From: Pectobacterium wasabiae CFBP 3304
GTDB lineage: Bacteria; Pseudomonadota; Gammaproteobacteria; Enterobacterales; Enterobacteriaceae
DNA length: 64,000 nt
Assembly: GCF_001742185.1 (NCBI RefSeq)
Contig: NZ_CP015750.1
Location: forward strand, 2,170,001-2,234,000
Direction of reading: 5' to 3'
Part shown: positions 49,396-58,438 of the stretch, piece after piece
Numbering within the stretch: position 1 is the first letter of the stretch
Layout: each line of letters starts with the position of its first letter
The notes under the pieces: generated by a model
Told to the model about the DNA's origin: nothing
Seen by the model: only the letters and a program-made list of their open reading frames with translations
Databases searched by the model: none
Made by a program: the position numbers and the translations under genes

Positions 49396-49854
49396 ATGAA
49401 AGTTGAAGCCGCAGAGTCGTCCGTTTTTGCCAACCAGCAGGTGATGGCGAAGCGTTCCACAGAACATGCGGAGAAAGTGGCGCTGTCCGAACAGCTTCAG
49501 CCTTATCAGGCGGGCAGCGGTGCCGTTCCTGCCGGTCAGACGACACGCTATGATTTTACCCGCATCAGCCCTGCCGAACTGTATGAAACGGTAGAAGGCC
49601 TTGTCAGCAGCGGACAACTGGGGCGCGAAGAAGGCTCCGCGCTGCTGGGTTTTATTTCGTCGCCGCGAGAGAATATCGGTAGTGTGCCGCCTTCTAATGT
49701 GTTCCAGCCAATTAATGTTTTCGACACCATCCAGCAAGGTGCTGCGGGTGCATCATCCCGTAGCGAAGTACAAAATACCGAAAGCCTGCAACGTGCGGCA
49801 GAGGCGCTGAATCGCTTTCAGGGGCAAGTCTCCAGCATTAGCGTTTACGTCTAG
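49396..49854 (+). CDS. Hypothetical protein, unrecognised family
   Basis: A 152-residue protein I do not recognise. It has no signal peptide or membrane segment. The middle part TTRYDFTRISPAELYETVEGL (about 48-68) followed by EEGSALLGFI suggests a compact helical domain; the N-terminal 45 residues and the C-terminal half (Gln/Ser/Asn-rich) look flexible. The gene has an exceptionally strong ribosome-binding site: TAAGGAGGTGAT (49384-49395) is fully complementary to the 16S rRNA 3' end. It lies directly after array 2 but has codon use like core genes, so a CRISPR role is not implied. A strong hairpin follows it. Confidence 0.75.
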   Translation: MKVEAAESSVFANQQVMAKRSTEHAEKVALSEQLQPYQAGSGAVPAGQTTRYDFTRISPAELYETVEGLVSSGQLGREEGSALLGFISSPRENIGSVPPSNVFQPINVFDTIQQGAAGASSRSEVQNTESLQRAAEALNRFQGQVSSISVYV

Positions 49855-49897
49855 CGCATCGGTACGCAATGGCCTGATGACGTCCGTCCTTTCTCTT

Positions 49898-49917
49898 CTC
49901 CCCGTGTTTGCGGGGAG
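49898..49917. terminator. Two-way hairpin terminator
   Basis: The perfect 7-bp stem CTCCCCG / CGGGGAG with a TGTTTG loop lies between the hypothetical gene (plus) and the decarboxylase gene (minus). It is followed on the plus strand by a T-rich stretch. Confidence 0.65.
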
Positions 49918-49935
49918 CGTTGTTTTACGTTGCGA

Positions 49936-51288
49936 TCAGCGTTGAGTCTGAGCTTTGATTTCCATCAGCAGCGTGATGAGCGCCTGCACGTTGTCGTCCT
50001 GTGTGCGCCAGGATGACACGCTGATACGCAATGCCGGACGCCCTTGCCAGACGCTGCCGCCAAACCATGCCTTGCCCGAAGCCTGTAACGCCTCCCGTAT
50101 TGCTGTCGTTTGACCGTCGGTTTCCCCACGCAGCAGAACCTGATTGAGTACCACCCGATTTAATACTTCAAAACCCGCACGGCGCAGGCCGTCGGCGATC
50201 AACGTTGCCTGTCGGCAGTGCCGTTCGATCATCTCAGCCACACCGTCACGCCCCAGCGTGCGTAGCACCGCCCACACGGGGATCCCACGTGGGCGACGGG
50301 AAAATTCGAGCGTTAGATTCTTCTGGGCATCGCGGGCTGCACTTGAGTAAACCGCATCAGCGTTCATCGCCTCGGCTAACGCGTCCGCACGGCGGCAAAT
50401 TGCCATCGCACAGTCGTAGGGCGTGTTCAGCCATTTATGCGCGTCCGTTGTCCAACTGTCTGCCAGCTCGATACCCTCAGTGAGCGCTGAGTAGGATGAA
50501 GCTCTGGCCCAGAGCCCGAACGCGCCATCAACGTGAACCCAGGCACCCGCTGCTTTAGCGGTTGGAATGATCTGCGCAAAATCATCGAACTCGCCCGTGT
50601 TTACCTCACCGGCCTGCAAACAAAGAATCATGCGATCGTTGAGCGGAGGAAGCTGTGCCACATCGATCTGTCCAAACGTATTAACAGGCGCGACGATGAT
50701 ATGGCGTAGTCCAAAGCCGAGTACGCGTAGCGCTTTCTTCACTGTGATGTGCGTCAGTTCCGAAATTACGACCTTAATTTCAGGTGCGCCGATCAGCCCA
50801 TCGTTGTCAAAATCCCAGCCCTGTTTTGCCAACATCGCGCGGCGTGCGGCGACCAGACAAGAAAGGGTGCAGGCGGTGGCGCTGGTGCCGAATCCAACAG
50901 CACTTTCTTTCGGTAAATTCAGGATATCAAGCACCCAGCGGCTGGCGAGGCGTTCCAGCGTGGCGGATATCGGTGAATTATCAAAGGTGGAGGCGCACTG
51001 ATCCCAGGCGATCATCAATCGCTCGGAGGCGGCGGCAACCGGCAATGTTGCACCGATAACAAAGCCGAAATAGTTTGGGCCATTGGACGCAGTGGTGGCC
51101 GGTGAACCGACCTCATCCAGCAGCATCAGGGTGTTTTCAGCCGAGAAGCCCTGTTGAGGCAATGCTTCATCAAAACGTGCCAGCGCCGCGAGGGCGTCTG
51201 CATCGGGGAAAACCCGACGCTGTGCATTCTCTACCAAATAACGTCGACCGCGCTCATCGGCATCAGCCAGTAATGTCAGTTCGCTCAT
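49936..51288 (-). CDS. PLP-dependent group II decarboxylase-like protein
   Basis: A 450-residue PLP enzyme of the glutamate/aromatic amino-acid decarboxylase group. The cofactor Lys is in SWTTDAHKWLNTPYDCAM (Lys about residue 292), the typical DAHKW motif, and GFGTSATACTLSCLVAARRAM and VHVDGAFGLWARAS (Asp pairing with the PLP pyridine) are present. Which amino acid it acts on is not clear; some members were annotated as aminotransferases. The ATG at 51288 has AAGGAGA just upstream; the frame from 51312 is not favoured. It follows an MFS transporter gene by 33 bp on the same strand, so the two probably form an operon. Confidence 0.87.
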   Translation of the reverse strand: MSELTLLADADERGRRYLVENAQRRVFPDADALAALARFDEALPQQGFSAENTLMLLDEVGSPATTASNGPNYFGFVIGATLPVAAASERLMIAWDQCASTFDNSPISATLERLASRWVLDILNLPKESAVGFGTSATACTLSCLVAARRAMLAKQGWDFDNDGLIGAPEIKVVISELTHITVKKALRVLGFGLRHIIVAPVNTFGQIDVAQLPPLNDRMILCLQAGEVNTGEFDDFAQIIPTAKAAGAWVHVDGAFGLWARASSYSALTEGIELADSWTTDAHKWLNTPYDCAMAICRRADALAEAMNADAVYSSAARDAQKNLTLEFSRRPRGIPVWAVLRTLGRDGVAEMIERHCRQATLIADGLRRAGFEVLNRVVLNQVLLRGETDGQTTAIREALQASGKAWFGGSVWQGRPALRISVSSWRTQDDNVQALITLLMEIKAQTQR

Positions 51289-51321
51289 GGTTTCTCCTTC
51301 ATCAATAATCATTTTCTGTTA

Positions 51322-52623
51322 TCACGATGGCGTGGATGCTGTCGGTGACGGGGCTGAAATGTGTAGCGTCATTTTCCAGAAGAGTAACGCCAGCAGACTG
51401 ATGGTGGCACCAAGAAAGCATACGCCTGACCAACCGGCAGAGTCATAGGCTACTGTTGTTGCCATCGCGCCAAGCCCGCTGCCGATGCTATAAAACAGCA
51501 TATAGCAGCCAACCAGACGGCTGTGTGCATCAGGATGCGTCTTGAAAATTATGCTTTGGTTGGCCACGTGAATGGCCTGTCCGCTCAGATCGAGGGCGAT
51601 GATGCCGACGACTAATGCGAAGAGAGAATAAGGGGCTAGCCACAGCGGCAGCCACGATGCCAGAAGCAATAATAGGGCGATACCGCTGACCCACTGTTCG
51701 CGGCCTTTATCGGCCTGAGAGCCCGCTTTCACTGCCGCCAGTGCGCCGAGAATGCCCACCAGACCAAACGCACCGATAACCGTATGAGAAAAGAAATAGG
51801 GTTCGCGACTCAGCGGCAGAACCAGTGCGCTCCAGAAAATGCTCAGGGCAGCAAACATCAGTAAAGCGATGATGCCGCGTATTTGCAACATGCGTTCTTT
51901 ACGCAGCAGGGTCAGCATCGAAAGCAGCAGCGTGGAATAGTGCGGGCGCTGTTGGGCTGACGGCTGATGTGGCAGTGCGCGCCATAAAAGTGCGGCAAGC
52001 AGGAGCATCCACAGTGCGGAAAAGAAGTACACGCTGCGCCAGCCTGCCATATCAGCGATGAAACCGGACAGTACGCGAGCCAGCAAAAGCCCAATCACCA
52101 CGCCGCCCTGCACGGCTCCCACAACGCGCCCACGCTCCTGCGGTGTGGCAGCCGTCGCGGCATAAGCAATCAGGCCCTGAGTCATGGCTGTGCCGAACAT
52201 GCCCACAGCCAGCATAGCGATCAATAAATACAGGGATGTGGTGGCTAGCCCAACGGCAATCAGCGCCACGATGAGCGCACTCAACTGGGCTAACATCAAC
52301 TTGCGTCGATTGAGGATGTCACCCAGCGGCACCAGCAGAATTAACGCCAGCGCACAGCCAAGCTGTGTTGCCGTCATCACGCCGCCAACGGCAGCGATAG
52401 TGATATTAAAATCTATCGATAATGCATCCAGCAGCGGCTGTGCGTAATAAACATTGGCGACGCTAAGCGCACTTGCACAGGCAAACAGCAACACTAACGC
52501 GCGCGGTAATTCCGTCTGCGTGGGCAGTGTAGTGCTGTAAAGATCATATTCGGTGACGGATGACGTGGTATGAATAGGGCTATTTTTCATAATATTGGCT
52601 TTTATCATTTTACTTGATTTCAA
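51322..52623 (-). CDS. MFS transporter
   Basis: A 433-residue major facilitator transporter with about twelve hydrophobic segments. The loop motif GDILNRRKLM (about residues 104-113, pattern GxLxDRxGRR-like) and RGRVVGAVQGGVVIGLLLARVLSG (motif C-like GxxxGxxxG) fit drug or metabolite exporters. The N-terminal ~45 residues are hydrophilic, so the start could be any of three ATGs (52623, 52608, 52590). It is upstream of the decarboxylase gene in the same operon and divergent from an HxlR regulator that may control it. Export or exchange of an amine or amino acid would fit, but this is a guess. Confidence 0.87.
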   Translation of the reverse strand: MKSSKMIKANIMKNSPIHTTSSVTEYDLYSTTLPTQTELPRALVLLFACASALSVANVYYAQPLLDALSIDFNITIAAVGGVMTATQLGCALALILLVPLGDILNRRKLMLAQLSALIVALIAVGLATTSLYLLIAMLAVGMFGTAMTQGLIAYAATAATPQERGRVVGAVQGGVVIGLLLARVLSGFIADMAGWRSVYFFSALWMLLLAALLWRALPHQPSAQQRPHYSTLLLSMLTLLRKERMLQIRGIIALLMFAALSIFWSALVLPLSREPYFFSHTVIGAFGLVGILGALAAVKAGSQADKGREQWVSGIALLLLLASWLPLWLAPYSLFALVVGIIALDLSGQAIHVANQSIIFKTHPDAHSRLVGCYMLFYSIGSGLGAMATTVAYDSAGWSGVCFLGATISLLALLFWKMTLHISAPSPTASTPS

Positions 52624-52744
52624 AATAAAACCAGTTGAAGCATGGACGATCTGGTTTTACTCTGCAACCAAAAAATGTGCGGTCAGTTTTTCAGCTTGTG
52701 CATAAGGCAGATAGGATGAACAGGAAAAAGGGGAGGAGATAATC

Positions 52745-53191
52745 ATGGTGAAGCGCAAAAGTTTGAAAGAGGATGTGTGTCCCGTCGCGCGCGCGCTGGA
52801 TGTGGTTGGCGATCGTTGGACATTGCTGATTGTCCGCGATGCTTTCGATAATCGCCGCCGTTTCAGCGATTTTCAGCGCAGTTTGGGCGTTGCTAAAAAT
52901 ATTCTTACCGACCGTCTGCGTACCCTGGTTGATGAGGGCATTTTGTCCGTTCAGCCCGTTTCCGAAAGCTCGGCCTATCAGGAATATGTTCTGACGCCAA
53001 AAGGTGAACAGCTCTTCCCGCTCGTCGTGGCGCTACGTCAGTGGGGTGAACAGCAGCTATTTGCGGAAGGGGAACCTCACTCCCTGCTATTGGATAAGCA
53101 CACCAGCCAGCCTCTGCAAGCCATGCTGCCGCATTCTGCACAAGGGCAACGGTTGGATGGGCAAGATACGTTCGTTCAGAAAATCGATTGA
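52745..53191 (+). CDS. HxlR-family transcriptional regulator
   Basis: A 148-residue winged-helix regulator. CPVARALDVVGDRWTLLIVRDAF (about residues 12-34, quoted in part as CPVARALDVVGDRWT), RFSDFQRSLGVAKNILTDRLR and YVLTPKGEQLFPLVVALRQWG are classic HxlR blocks. Cys12 before the domain is common and is often redox- or electrophile-sensitive. It is divergent from the MFS-decarboxylase operon and followed by yhbP after 9 bp. Confidence 0.92.
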   Translation: MVKRKSLKEDVCPVARALDVVGDRWTLLIVRDAFDNRRRFSDFQRSLGVAKNILTDRLRTLVDEGILSVQPVSESSAYQEYVLTPKGEQLFPLVVALRQWGEQQLFAEGEPHSLLLDKHTSQPLQAMLPHSAQGQRLDGQDTFVQKID

Positions 53192-53695
<504 letters not shown>

Positions 53696-53724
53696 TAAAA
53701 GTTGCAGAGCAAGGGGGAAAACCG

Positions 53725-54378
53725 ATGAGCCGGGTACTGTTATTAGGTGCAACGGGGTTAGTGGGACACGAACTGTTAGAACTGCTGAAAGCCAATAACC
53801 GGGTAGAGACGGTCTATGCACCAACCCGTAAACCGCTGATGCCTTCGGATAAAGTGGTCAACCCACACGATCCCGATCTGTCTGCTGCGCTGGCGCAGTT
53901 GACCGCTCCTGTCGATATTGCCTTTTGTTGTCTGGGGTCGACGCTCAAGACGGCAGGCAGTAAGCAGGCTTTCCGCTATGTGGATTACACGCTGGTCGTG
54001 GAAGGATCAAAAGTAGCGTTAGCGCTGGGCGCGACGCATCTTTTGGTGGTTAGTTCACTGAGCGCGAATGCAACGTCGCCTTTCTTCTACTCGCGAGTGA
54101 AGGGGGAAACGGAAAAATCGCTGCGTCAGCAGGGCTGGCAGCATTTGACATTGGCACAGCCGTCGATGCTGCTGGGGGAAAGAGAGGACAGTCGCACACT
54201 GGAGAGCCTTGCCGCACCGCTGTTTCGCCTGTTTCCGGCGAAGTGGCGGGCGATTGAGGGGAAAACCGTGGCGCAGGCGTTGTTGAATCAAGCCTTCTCG
54301 CCAGAGCCAAAAGCGCGGGTAACGGTACTGGAATCCGATCAATTACGTTCGCTGGGTCAGTGGCAACCGCTTCAGTAG
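53725..54378 (+). CDS. yraR: NAD(P)-binding Rossmann protein YraR
   Basis: A 217-residue NAD(P)-dependent oxidoreductase-like protein of the atypical SDR group. The dinucleotide motif LLLGATGLVGHELLELL (about residues 5-21) has the GATGLVG pattern, and FCCLGSTLKTAGSKQAFRYVDYTLV and FFYSRVKGETEKSL (Tyr-x3-Lys-type SRVKGE) follow. It matches E. coli YraR in length and order near yhbP. The physiological substrate is unknown. It converges with nrdG, 11 bp away. Confidence 0.9.
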   Translation: MSRVLLLGATGLVGHELLELLKANNRVETVYAPTRKPLMPSDKVVNPHDPDLSAALAQLTAPVDIAFCCLGSTLKTAGSKQAFRYVDYTLVVEGSKVALALGATHLLVVSSLSANATSPFFYSRVKGETEKSLRQQGWQHLTLAQPSMLLGEREDSRTLESLAAPLFRLFPAKWRAIEGKTVAQALLNQAFSPEPKARVTVLESDQLRSLGQWQPLQ

Positions 54379-54389
54379 CTCCTTATCGA

Positions 54390-54854
54390 TCAACGCAGGC
54401 GGTGGACAACCTGATTGCTGCTGCCGCGCCAAATCAGTGCGGGATCTTTCAGATCTTGCACAAATTTTCCATCGACTAACACGTTGATGAGATCGACCAC
54501 TCGCTGTTGTTCCGGTGTGATATCCGCCAGCACGTAGCCTGTCCAAACCCAGATATCTTTGCCTGGGCATTCCGCACGGATACGTTCGACCAGCCGCAGA
54601 ATATCAGGCACGTTCTGTGGGTGAAGTGGATCGCCGCCAGACAGCGAAATTCCCTGTCGTGGAACTTCTGTATCCTGAAGATCGGCGATGATCTGGTCTT
54701 CCTGTTCCTGCGTAAATGGCTGACCGGAGTTCAGTCGCCAGGTGCTTTTGTTGTAGCACCCAACGCATTCATGCACGCAGCCAGCGACAAACAGCGTGCA
54801 GCGGGTGCCGGGGCCGTTGACGACATCGACGGGATAATATTGGTGGTAATTCAT
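54390..54854 (-). CDS. nrdG: Anaerobic ribonucleotide reductase activating protein NrdG
   Basis: A 154-residue radical SAM enzyme that makes the glycyl radical on NrdD under anaerobic conditions. The iron-sulfur cluster motif is GCVHECVGCYN (Cys-x3-Cys-x2-Cys, about residues 26-33), after the typical NYHQYYPVDVVNGPGTR. GISLSGGDPLHPQN is the glycine-rich SAM motif. Length equals E. coli NrdG. It is downstream of nrdD in the same operon. Confidence 0.97.
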   Translation of the reverse strand: MNYHQYYPVDVVNGPGTRCTLFVAGCVHECVGCYNKSTWRLNSGQPFTQEQEDQIIADLQDTEVPRQGISLSGGDPLHPQNVPDILRLVERIRAECPGKDIWVWTGYVLADITPEQQRVVDLINVLVDGKFVQDLKDPALIWRGSSNQVVHRLR

Positions 54855-54906
54855 ACGGTAGAGCTCATGTTATGACGCGGGTGTGTGTTGACGATGCCGC
54901 GAAAGG

Positions 54907-54928
54907 TGGGCCGCATTGTTGCGGCCCA
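54907..54928 (-). other. Strong stem-loop between nrdD and nrdG
   Basis: The perfect 9-bp stem TGGGCCGCA / TGCGGCCCA with a 4-nt loop lies in the 81-bp nrdD-nrdG gap, just after the nrdD stop. There is no T-run on the minus strand, so it may stabilise the nrdD mRNA 3' end or reduce nrdG expression rather than stop transcription. Confidence 0.6.
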
Positions 54929-54935
54929 GAAGGGA

Positions 54936-57074
54936 TCAGCCCAGTTGACCGTTGCCCAGATGCTTAATCCGGCGTTTAACTTCTTCCTGCTTACCGGCGT
55001 TGAACGGGCGAGCGTCCGGGCTACCGAGGTAGCCGCACACGCGACGTGTCACGGAAACGCGCGCCGAATCGTGGTTACCGCATTTTGGGCAGGTGAAGCC
55101 TTTACTGGTGCACTCGAATTCACCGGTGAAGCCACACTCATAGCATTCGTCGATCGGCGTGTTGGTGCCGTAGTAAGGCACGCGCGTGTAGCTGTAATCC
55201 CACACGTCTTCCAGCGCTTTGAGGTTGTGTTGCAGGTTCGGATATTCGCCGTAGCAAATGAACCCACCGTTAGCCAGCGGCGGATAGGGCAGCTCGAAGT
55301 CGATTTTCTGGTAAGGATTCACCTTCTTCTCCACATCGAGGTGGAAGCTGTTGGTGTAATAACCTTTGTCCGTCACGCCCTGTACGACGCCAAACTCGGC
55401 GGTATCCAGACGACAGAAGCGATCGCACAGATTCTCGCTCGGTGTGCTGTACAGGCTGAAGCCATAACCCGTTTCATCTTTCCATTGCTCGGTGGCGGCT
55501 TTCAGACGGGCGATGACGGCTACGGCTTTGGCTCGCAGCGCTTCATCATCAAACACATGCGTTTGGTTACCGAAGAGCGCATTGATGGTTTCATGTAGGC
55601 CAATATAGCCCAGCGAAATCGAGGCGCGTCCATTCTTGAAGATGTCCGCGATGCTGTCGTCCGCGTTTAAGCGCACGCCACAGGCACCTTCCATATACAG
55701 GATTGGCGCGACGCGTGCTTTCACACTTTCCAGCCGCGCAATGCGTGTCATCAGCGCTTTCTTCGCTAACGTCAGGCGTTGATCCAGCAGTGTCCAGAAG
55801 CGGTCTTCATTGCCTTCGGCTTCTAGCGCAATCCGCGGCAGGTTCAGGCTGATGACGCCCAGATTATTGCGTCCGTCGTGAATCTGCTGGCCGTTTTCTT
55901 CATAGATACCGAGGAAGCTGCGGCAGCCCATTGGCGTTTTGAACGAACCGGTGACGTTCACGACCTGATCGTAATTCAGGATATCCGGGTACATGCGTTT
56001 GCTAGCGCACTCTAGCGCGAGTTGTTTGATATCGTAATTCGCATCGCCTGCCTTATGGTTCAGACCGTCACGGATAGCGAAGACCAGTTTCGGGAACACT
56101 GCGGTTTTGTGGTTTTTACCCAGCCCGGCAATGCGATTGCGCAGGATGGATTCCTGAATCAGACGCGATTCCCAGCAGGTGCCAAGCCCGAAGCCAAAGG
56201 TGACGAACGGCGTCTGGCCGTTAGCGGTGTGCAGCGTGTTGACTTCGTATTCCAGTGACTGAAAGGCGTCGTAGCACTCTTTTTCCGTGCGGGTTCTGGC
56301 ATAGTTTTCTGCATCTGGGATCTTCCACTCTTCCGCCACGGCTTTGTGTTTCGCATGGCTGGCGGTGACGAACGGCGCCAGAATTTCATCAATACGGTTA
56401 ATCGTGGTGCCGCCATAAATGTGGCTGGCGACCTGCGCGATAATCTGCGCGGTGACGGCGGTAGCGGTTGAGATAGATTTCGGCGGCTCAATTTCCGCAT
56501 TGCCCATTTTGAAGCCGTTGGTCAGCATGCCGTTCAGGTCGATCAGCATGCAGTTAAACATCGGGAAGAACGGCGAGTAGTCGAGGTCGTGATAGTGAAT
56601 CTCACCACGTTCATGCGCCAGCACCACATCACGCGGCAGGATGTACTGTTTGGCGTAATGCTTGGCGACGATGCCTGCCAGCAGATCGCGCTGGGTGGGA
56701 ATCACTTTACTGTCTTTGTTGGCGTTCTCGTTCAGCAGCGCCATGTTGCTCTGCTCGACCAGACCGCGAATTTCTTGATTCAGGCGACCGTGGCGTTCAC
56801 GCGCAATATCTCGGTCATGGCGGTATTCGATGTAGGTACGTGCCAGCTTCTTGTAATTGCCGGACATCAGCAGGTTTTCGACTGCGTCCTGAATATCGCG
56901 GATATCCACGCGCGATTTATCCTGCATTTGTTGAGCGACCGCACAGGCCACCGTTGCACAGTAGTCTGCATCATTGACATCGGCTGCACGTGCCGCGCGT
57001 TCGACCGCCTCTTTGATACGAACTTCATCAAAAGGCACCTGGCAACCGTCCCGTTTAATCACAACTGGTTTCAC
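54936..57074 (-). CDS. nrdD: Anaerobic ribonucleoside-triphosphate reductase NrdD
   Basis: A 712-residue class III ribonucleotide reductase that makes deoxynucleotides without oxygen. The N-terminal ATP-cone (VVIKRDGCQVPFDEVRIKEAV) is followed by the (beta/alpha)10 barrel. The zinc site uses CYECGFTG and CPKCG near the C-terminus, and the glycyl radical is in RVCGYLGSPDARPFN (Gly about residue 681). Length matches the E. coli enzyme. It starts an operon with nrdG. The upstream region has DnaA-, NrdR- and FNR-like sites. Confidence 0.98.
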   Translation of the reverse strand: MKPVVIKRDGCQVPFDEVRIKEAVERAARAADVNDADYCATVACAVAQQMQDKSRVDIRDIQDAVENLLMSGNYKKLARTYIEYRHDRDIARERHGRLNQEIRGLVEQSNMALLNENANKDSKVIPTQRDLLAGIVAKHYAKQYILPRDVVLAHERGEIHYHDLDYSPFFPMFNCMLIDLNGMLTNGFKMGNAEIEPPKSISTATAVTAQIIAQVASHIYGGTTINRIDEILAPFVTASHAKHKAVAEEWKIPDAENYARTRTEKECYDAFQSLEYEVNTLHTANGQTPFVTFGFGLGTCWESRLIQESILRNRIAGLGKNHKTAVFPKLVFAIRDGLNHKAGDANYDIKQLALECASKRMYPDILNYDQVVNVTGSFKTPMGCRSFLGIYEENGQQIHDGRNNLGVISLNLPRIALEAEGNEDRFWTLLDQRLTLAKKALMTRIARLESVKARVAPILYMEGACGVRLNADDSIADIFKNGRASISLGYIGLHETINALFGNQTHVFDDEALRAKAVAVIARLKAATEQWKDETGYGFSLYSTPSENLCDRFCRLDTAEFGVVQGVTDKGYYTNSFHLDVEKKVNPYQKIDFELPYPPLANGGFICYGEYPNLQHNLKALEDVWDYSYTRVPYYGTNTPIDECYECGFTGEFECTSKGFTCPKCGNHDSARVSVTRRVCGYLGSPDARPFNAGKQEEVKRRIKHLGNGQLG

Positions 57075-57094
57075 GTTTTCTTCCTCTAGAAAGG

Positions 57095-57159
57095 TTATCC
57101 ACAGGCGAAAGCCCTAGCCGACAAGGGTTGATGAGGGCTGTGGATGACACTGTGGATAA
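57095..57159. promoter_or_regulatory. DnaA boxes upstream of nrdD
   Basis: Two perfect DnaA boxes (TTATCCACA at 57095-57103; its reverse complement TGTGGATAA at 57151-57159) and a near match (TGTGGATGA at 57139-57147) lie 21-85 bp upstream of the nrdD start codon. DnaA regulates the aerobic nrdAB genes in E. coli; a similar control of the anaerobic operon is an inference. Confidence 0.7.
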
Positions 57160-57206
57160 ACACTATATATGGGTCGTGTTTATAGGATAGGCACTATATA
57201 TTGAAA
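57160..57206. promoter_or_regulatory. Paired NrdR boxes upstream of nrdD
   Basis: ACACTATATATGGGTC (57160-57175) and GCACTATATATTGAAA (57191-57206) match the NrdR-box pattern acaCwAtATaTwGtgt. They are 31 bp apart, about three helical turns, as is usual for paired NrdR boxes. Confidence 0.85.
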
Positions 57207-57241
57207 TTGCGTAGGGGGGTTGCGCTTTTATCGCTGCAAAA

Positions 57242-57255
57242 TTGATGTAGAGCAA
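57242..57255. promoter_or_regulatory. FNR-like site upstream of nrdD
   Basis: TTGATGTAGAGCAA matches the FNR pattern TTGATnnnnATCAA with one mismatch, about 170 bp upstream of the nrdD start. Anaerobic activation by FNR would be sensible for this operon. Confidence 0.6.
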
Positions 57256-57299
57256 AGAAATCATCATGTCGGAGTGAATTTGAACCTGAACAAAAAATA

Positions 57300-57369
57300 G
57301 TCAAAAAAGACGATTGAAGCGTGAAGGCTTGCTACGCGCGGGTTGGCAGAAATTCGTCTTTTTTTTGAC
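57300..57369. repeat. Long-loop inverted repeat between nrdD and ridA
   Basis: GTCAAAAAAGACGA (57300-57313) pairs with TCGTCTTTTTTTTGAC (57354-57369) across a 40-base loop, with a few bases of size difference. It lies in the spacer between divergent-like promoter sites; a terminator role is possible but not clear. Confidence 0.4.
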
Positions 57370-57422
57370 CGTGATATGAGTCTGGGATGTCCATAATCTT
57401 GTTGTGGTGAAAGAAAAAGCAG

Positions 57423-57453
57423 AAAAAAGCGCACCGATTACTGTGCGCTTTTT
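57423..57453 (-). terminator. ridA: Terminator of ridA
   Basis: The perfect 11-bp stem AAAAAGCGCAC / GTGCGCTTTTT lies 21 bp past the ridA stop codon and ends in Ts on the minus strand. Confidence 0.9.
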
Positions 57454-57473
57454 GGGGATTGTGCTGCTGATTG

Positions 57474-57860
57474 TTAGCGACGAACGGCGATCGCTTCGAT
57501 CTCGATTTTCACATCTTTCGGCAGGCGGGCGACTTCAACGCAAGAGCGAGCCGGGAACGGTGCATCATGTTCCTTGAAGAAGGCTTCATACGCGGTGTTC
57601 ACGAGGGTGAAGTCGTGCAGGTCTTTCACGAACACGGTCATTTTCACGATATCGGAAACTTTCAGGCCAGCAGCTTCCACGATCGCCTGAACGTTTTCCA
57701 GTGACTGGCGCGTCTGAGCGGTGATGTTGTCAGCGACCAGACCACTTTTCGGGTTCACGGGGATCTGACCAGAAGTGAAGATCATGCTGCCAAGGTCTAC
57801 GCCCTGAACATAAGGGCCGATGGCGGCTGGGGCGTGCTCAGTGCTGATAATGCGTGACAT
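57474..57860 (-). CDS. ridA: 2-iminobutanoate/2-iminopropanoate deaminase RidA
   Basis: A 128-residue RidA (YjgF/YER057c) protein that hydrolyses reactive imine intermediates from threonine dehydratase and similar PLP enzymes. The family wording IISTEHAPAAIGPYVQGV, MIFTSGQIPVNPKSG and FPARSCVEVARLPKDVKIEIEAIA (in part, with the substrate-binding Arg in PARSC) is clear. The ATG at 57860 has AAGGAGA upstream; the frame from 57905 is not favoured. It follows pyrI, as in E. coli, and has its own terminator. Confidence 0.97.
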   Translation of the reverse strand: MSRIISTEHAPAAIGPYVQGVDLGSMIFTSGQIPVNPKSGLVADNITAQTRQSLENVQAIVEAAGLKVSDIVKMTVFVKDLHDFTLVNTAYEAFFKEHDAPFPARSCVEVARLPKDVKIEIEAIAVRR

Positions 57861-57958
57861 GGTATCTCCTTGATGGGGGCGTAAAAGGAACGCGGACGCA
57901 GCCATTATTCAAAAAAGCCCCGTGACAGGCAATGTCCATTACGGGGCAAAGCAGAAAA

Positions 57959-58438
<480 letters not shown>

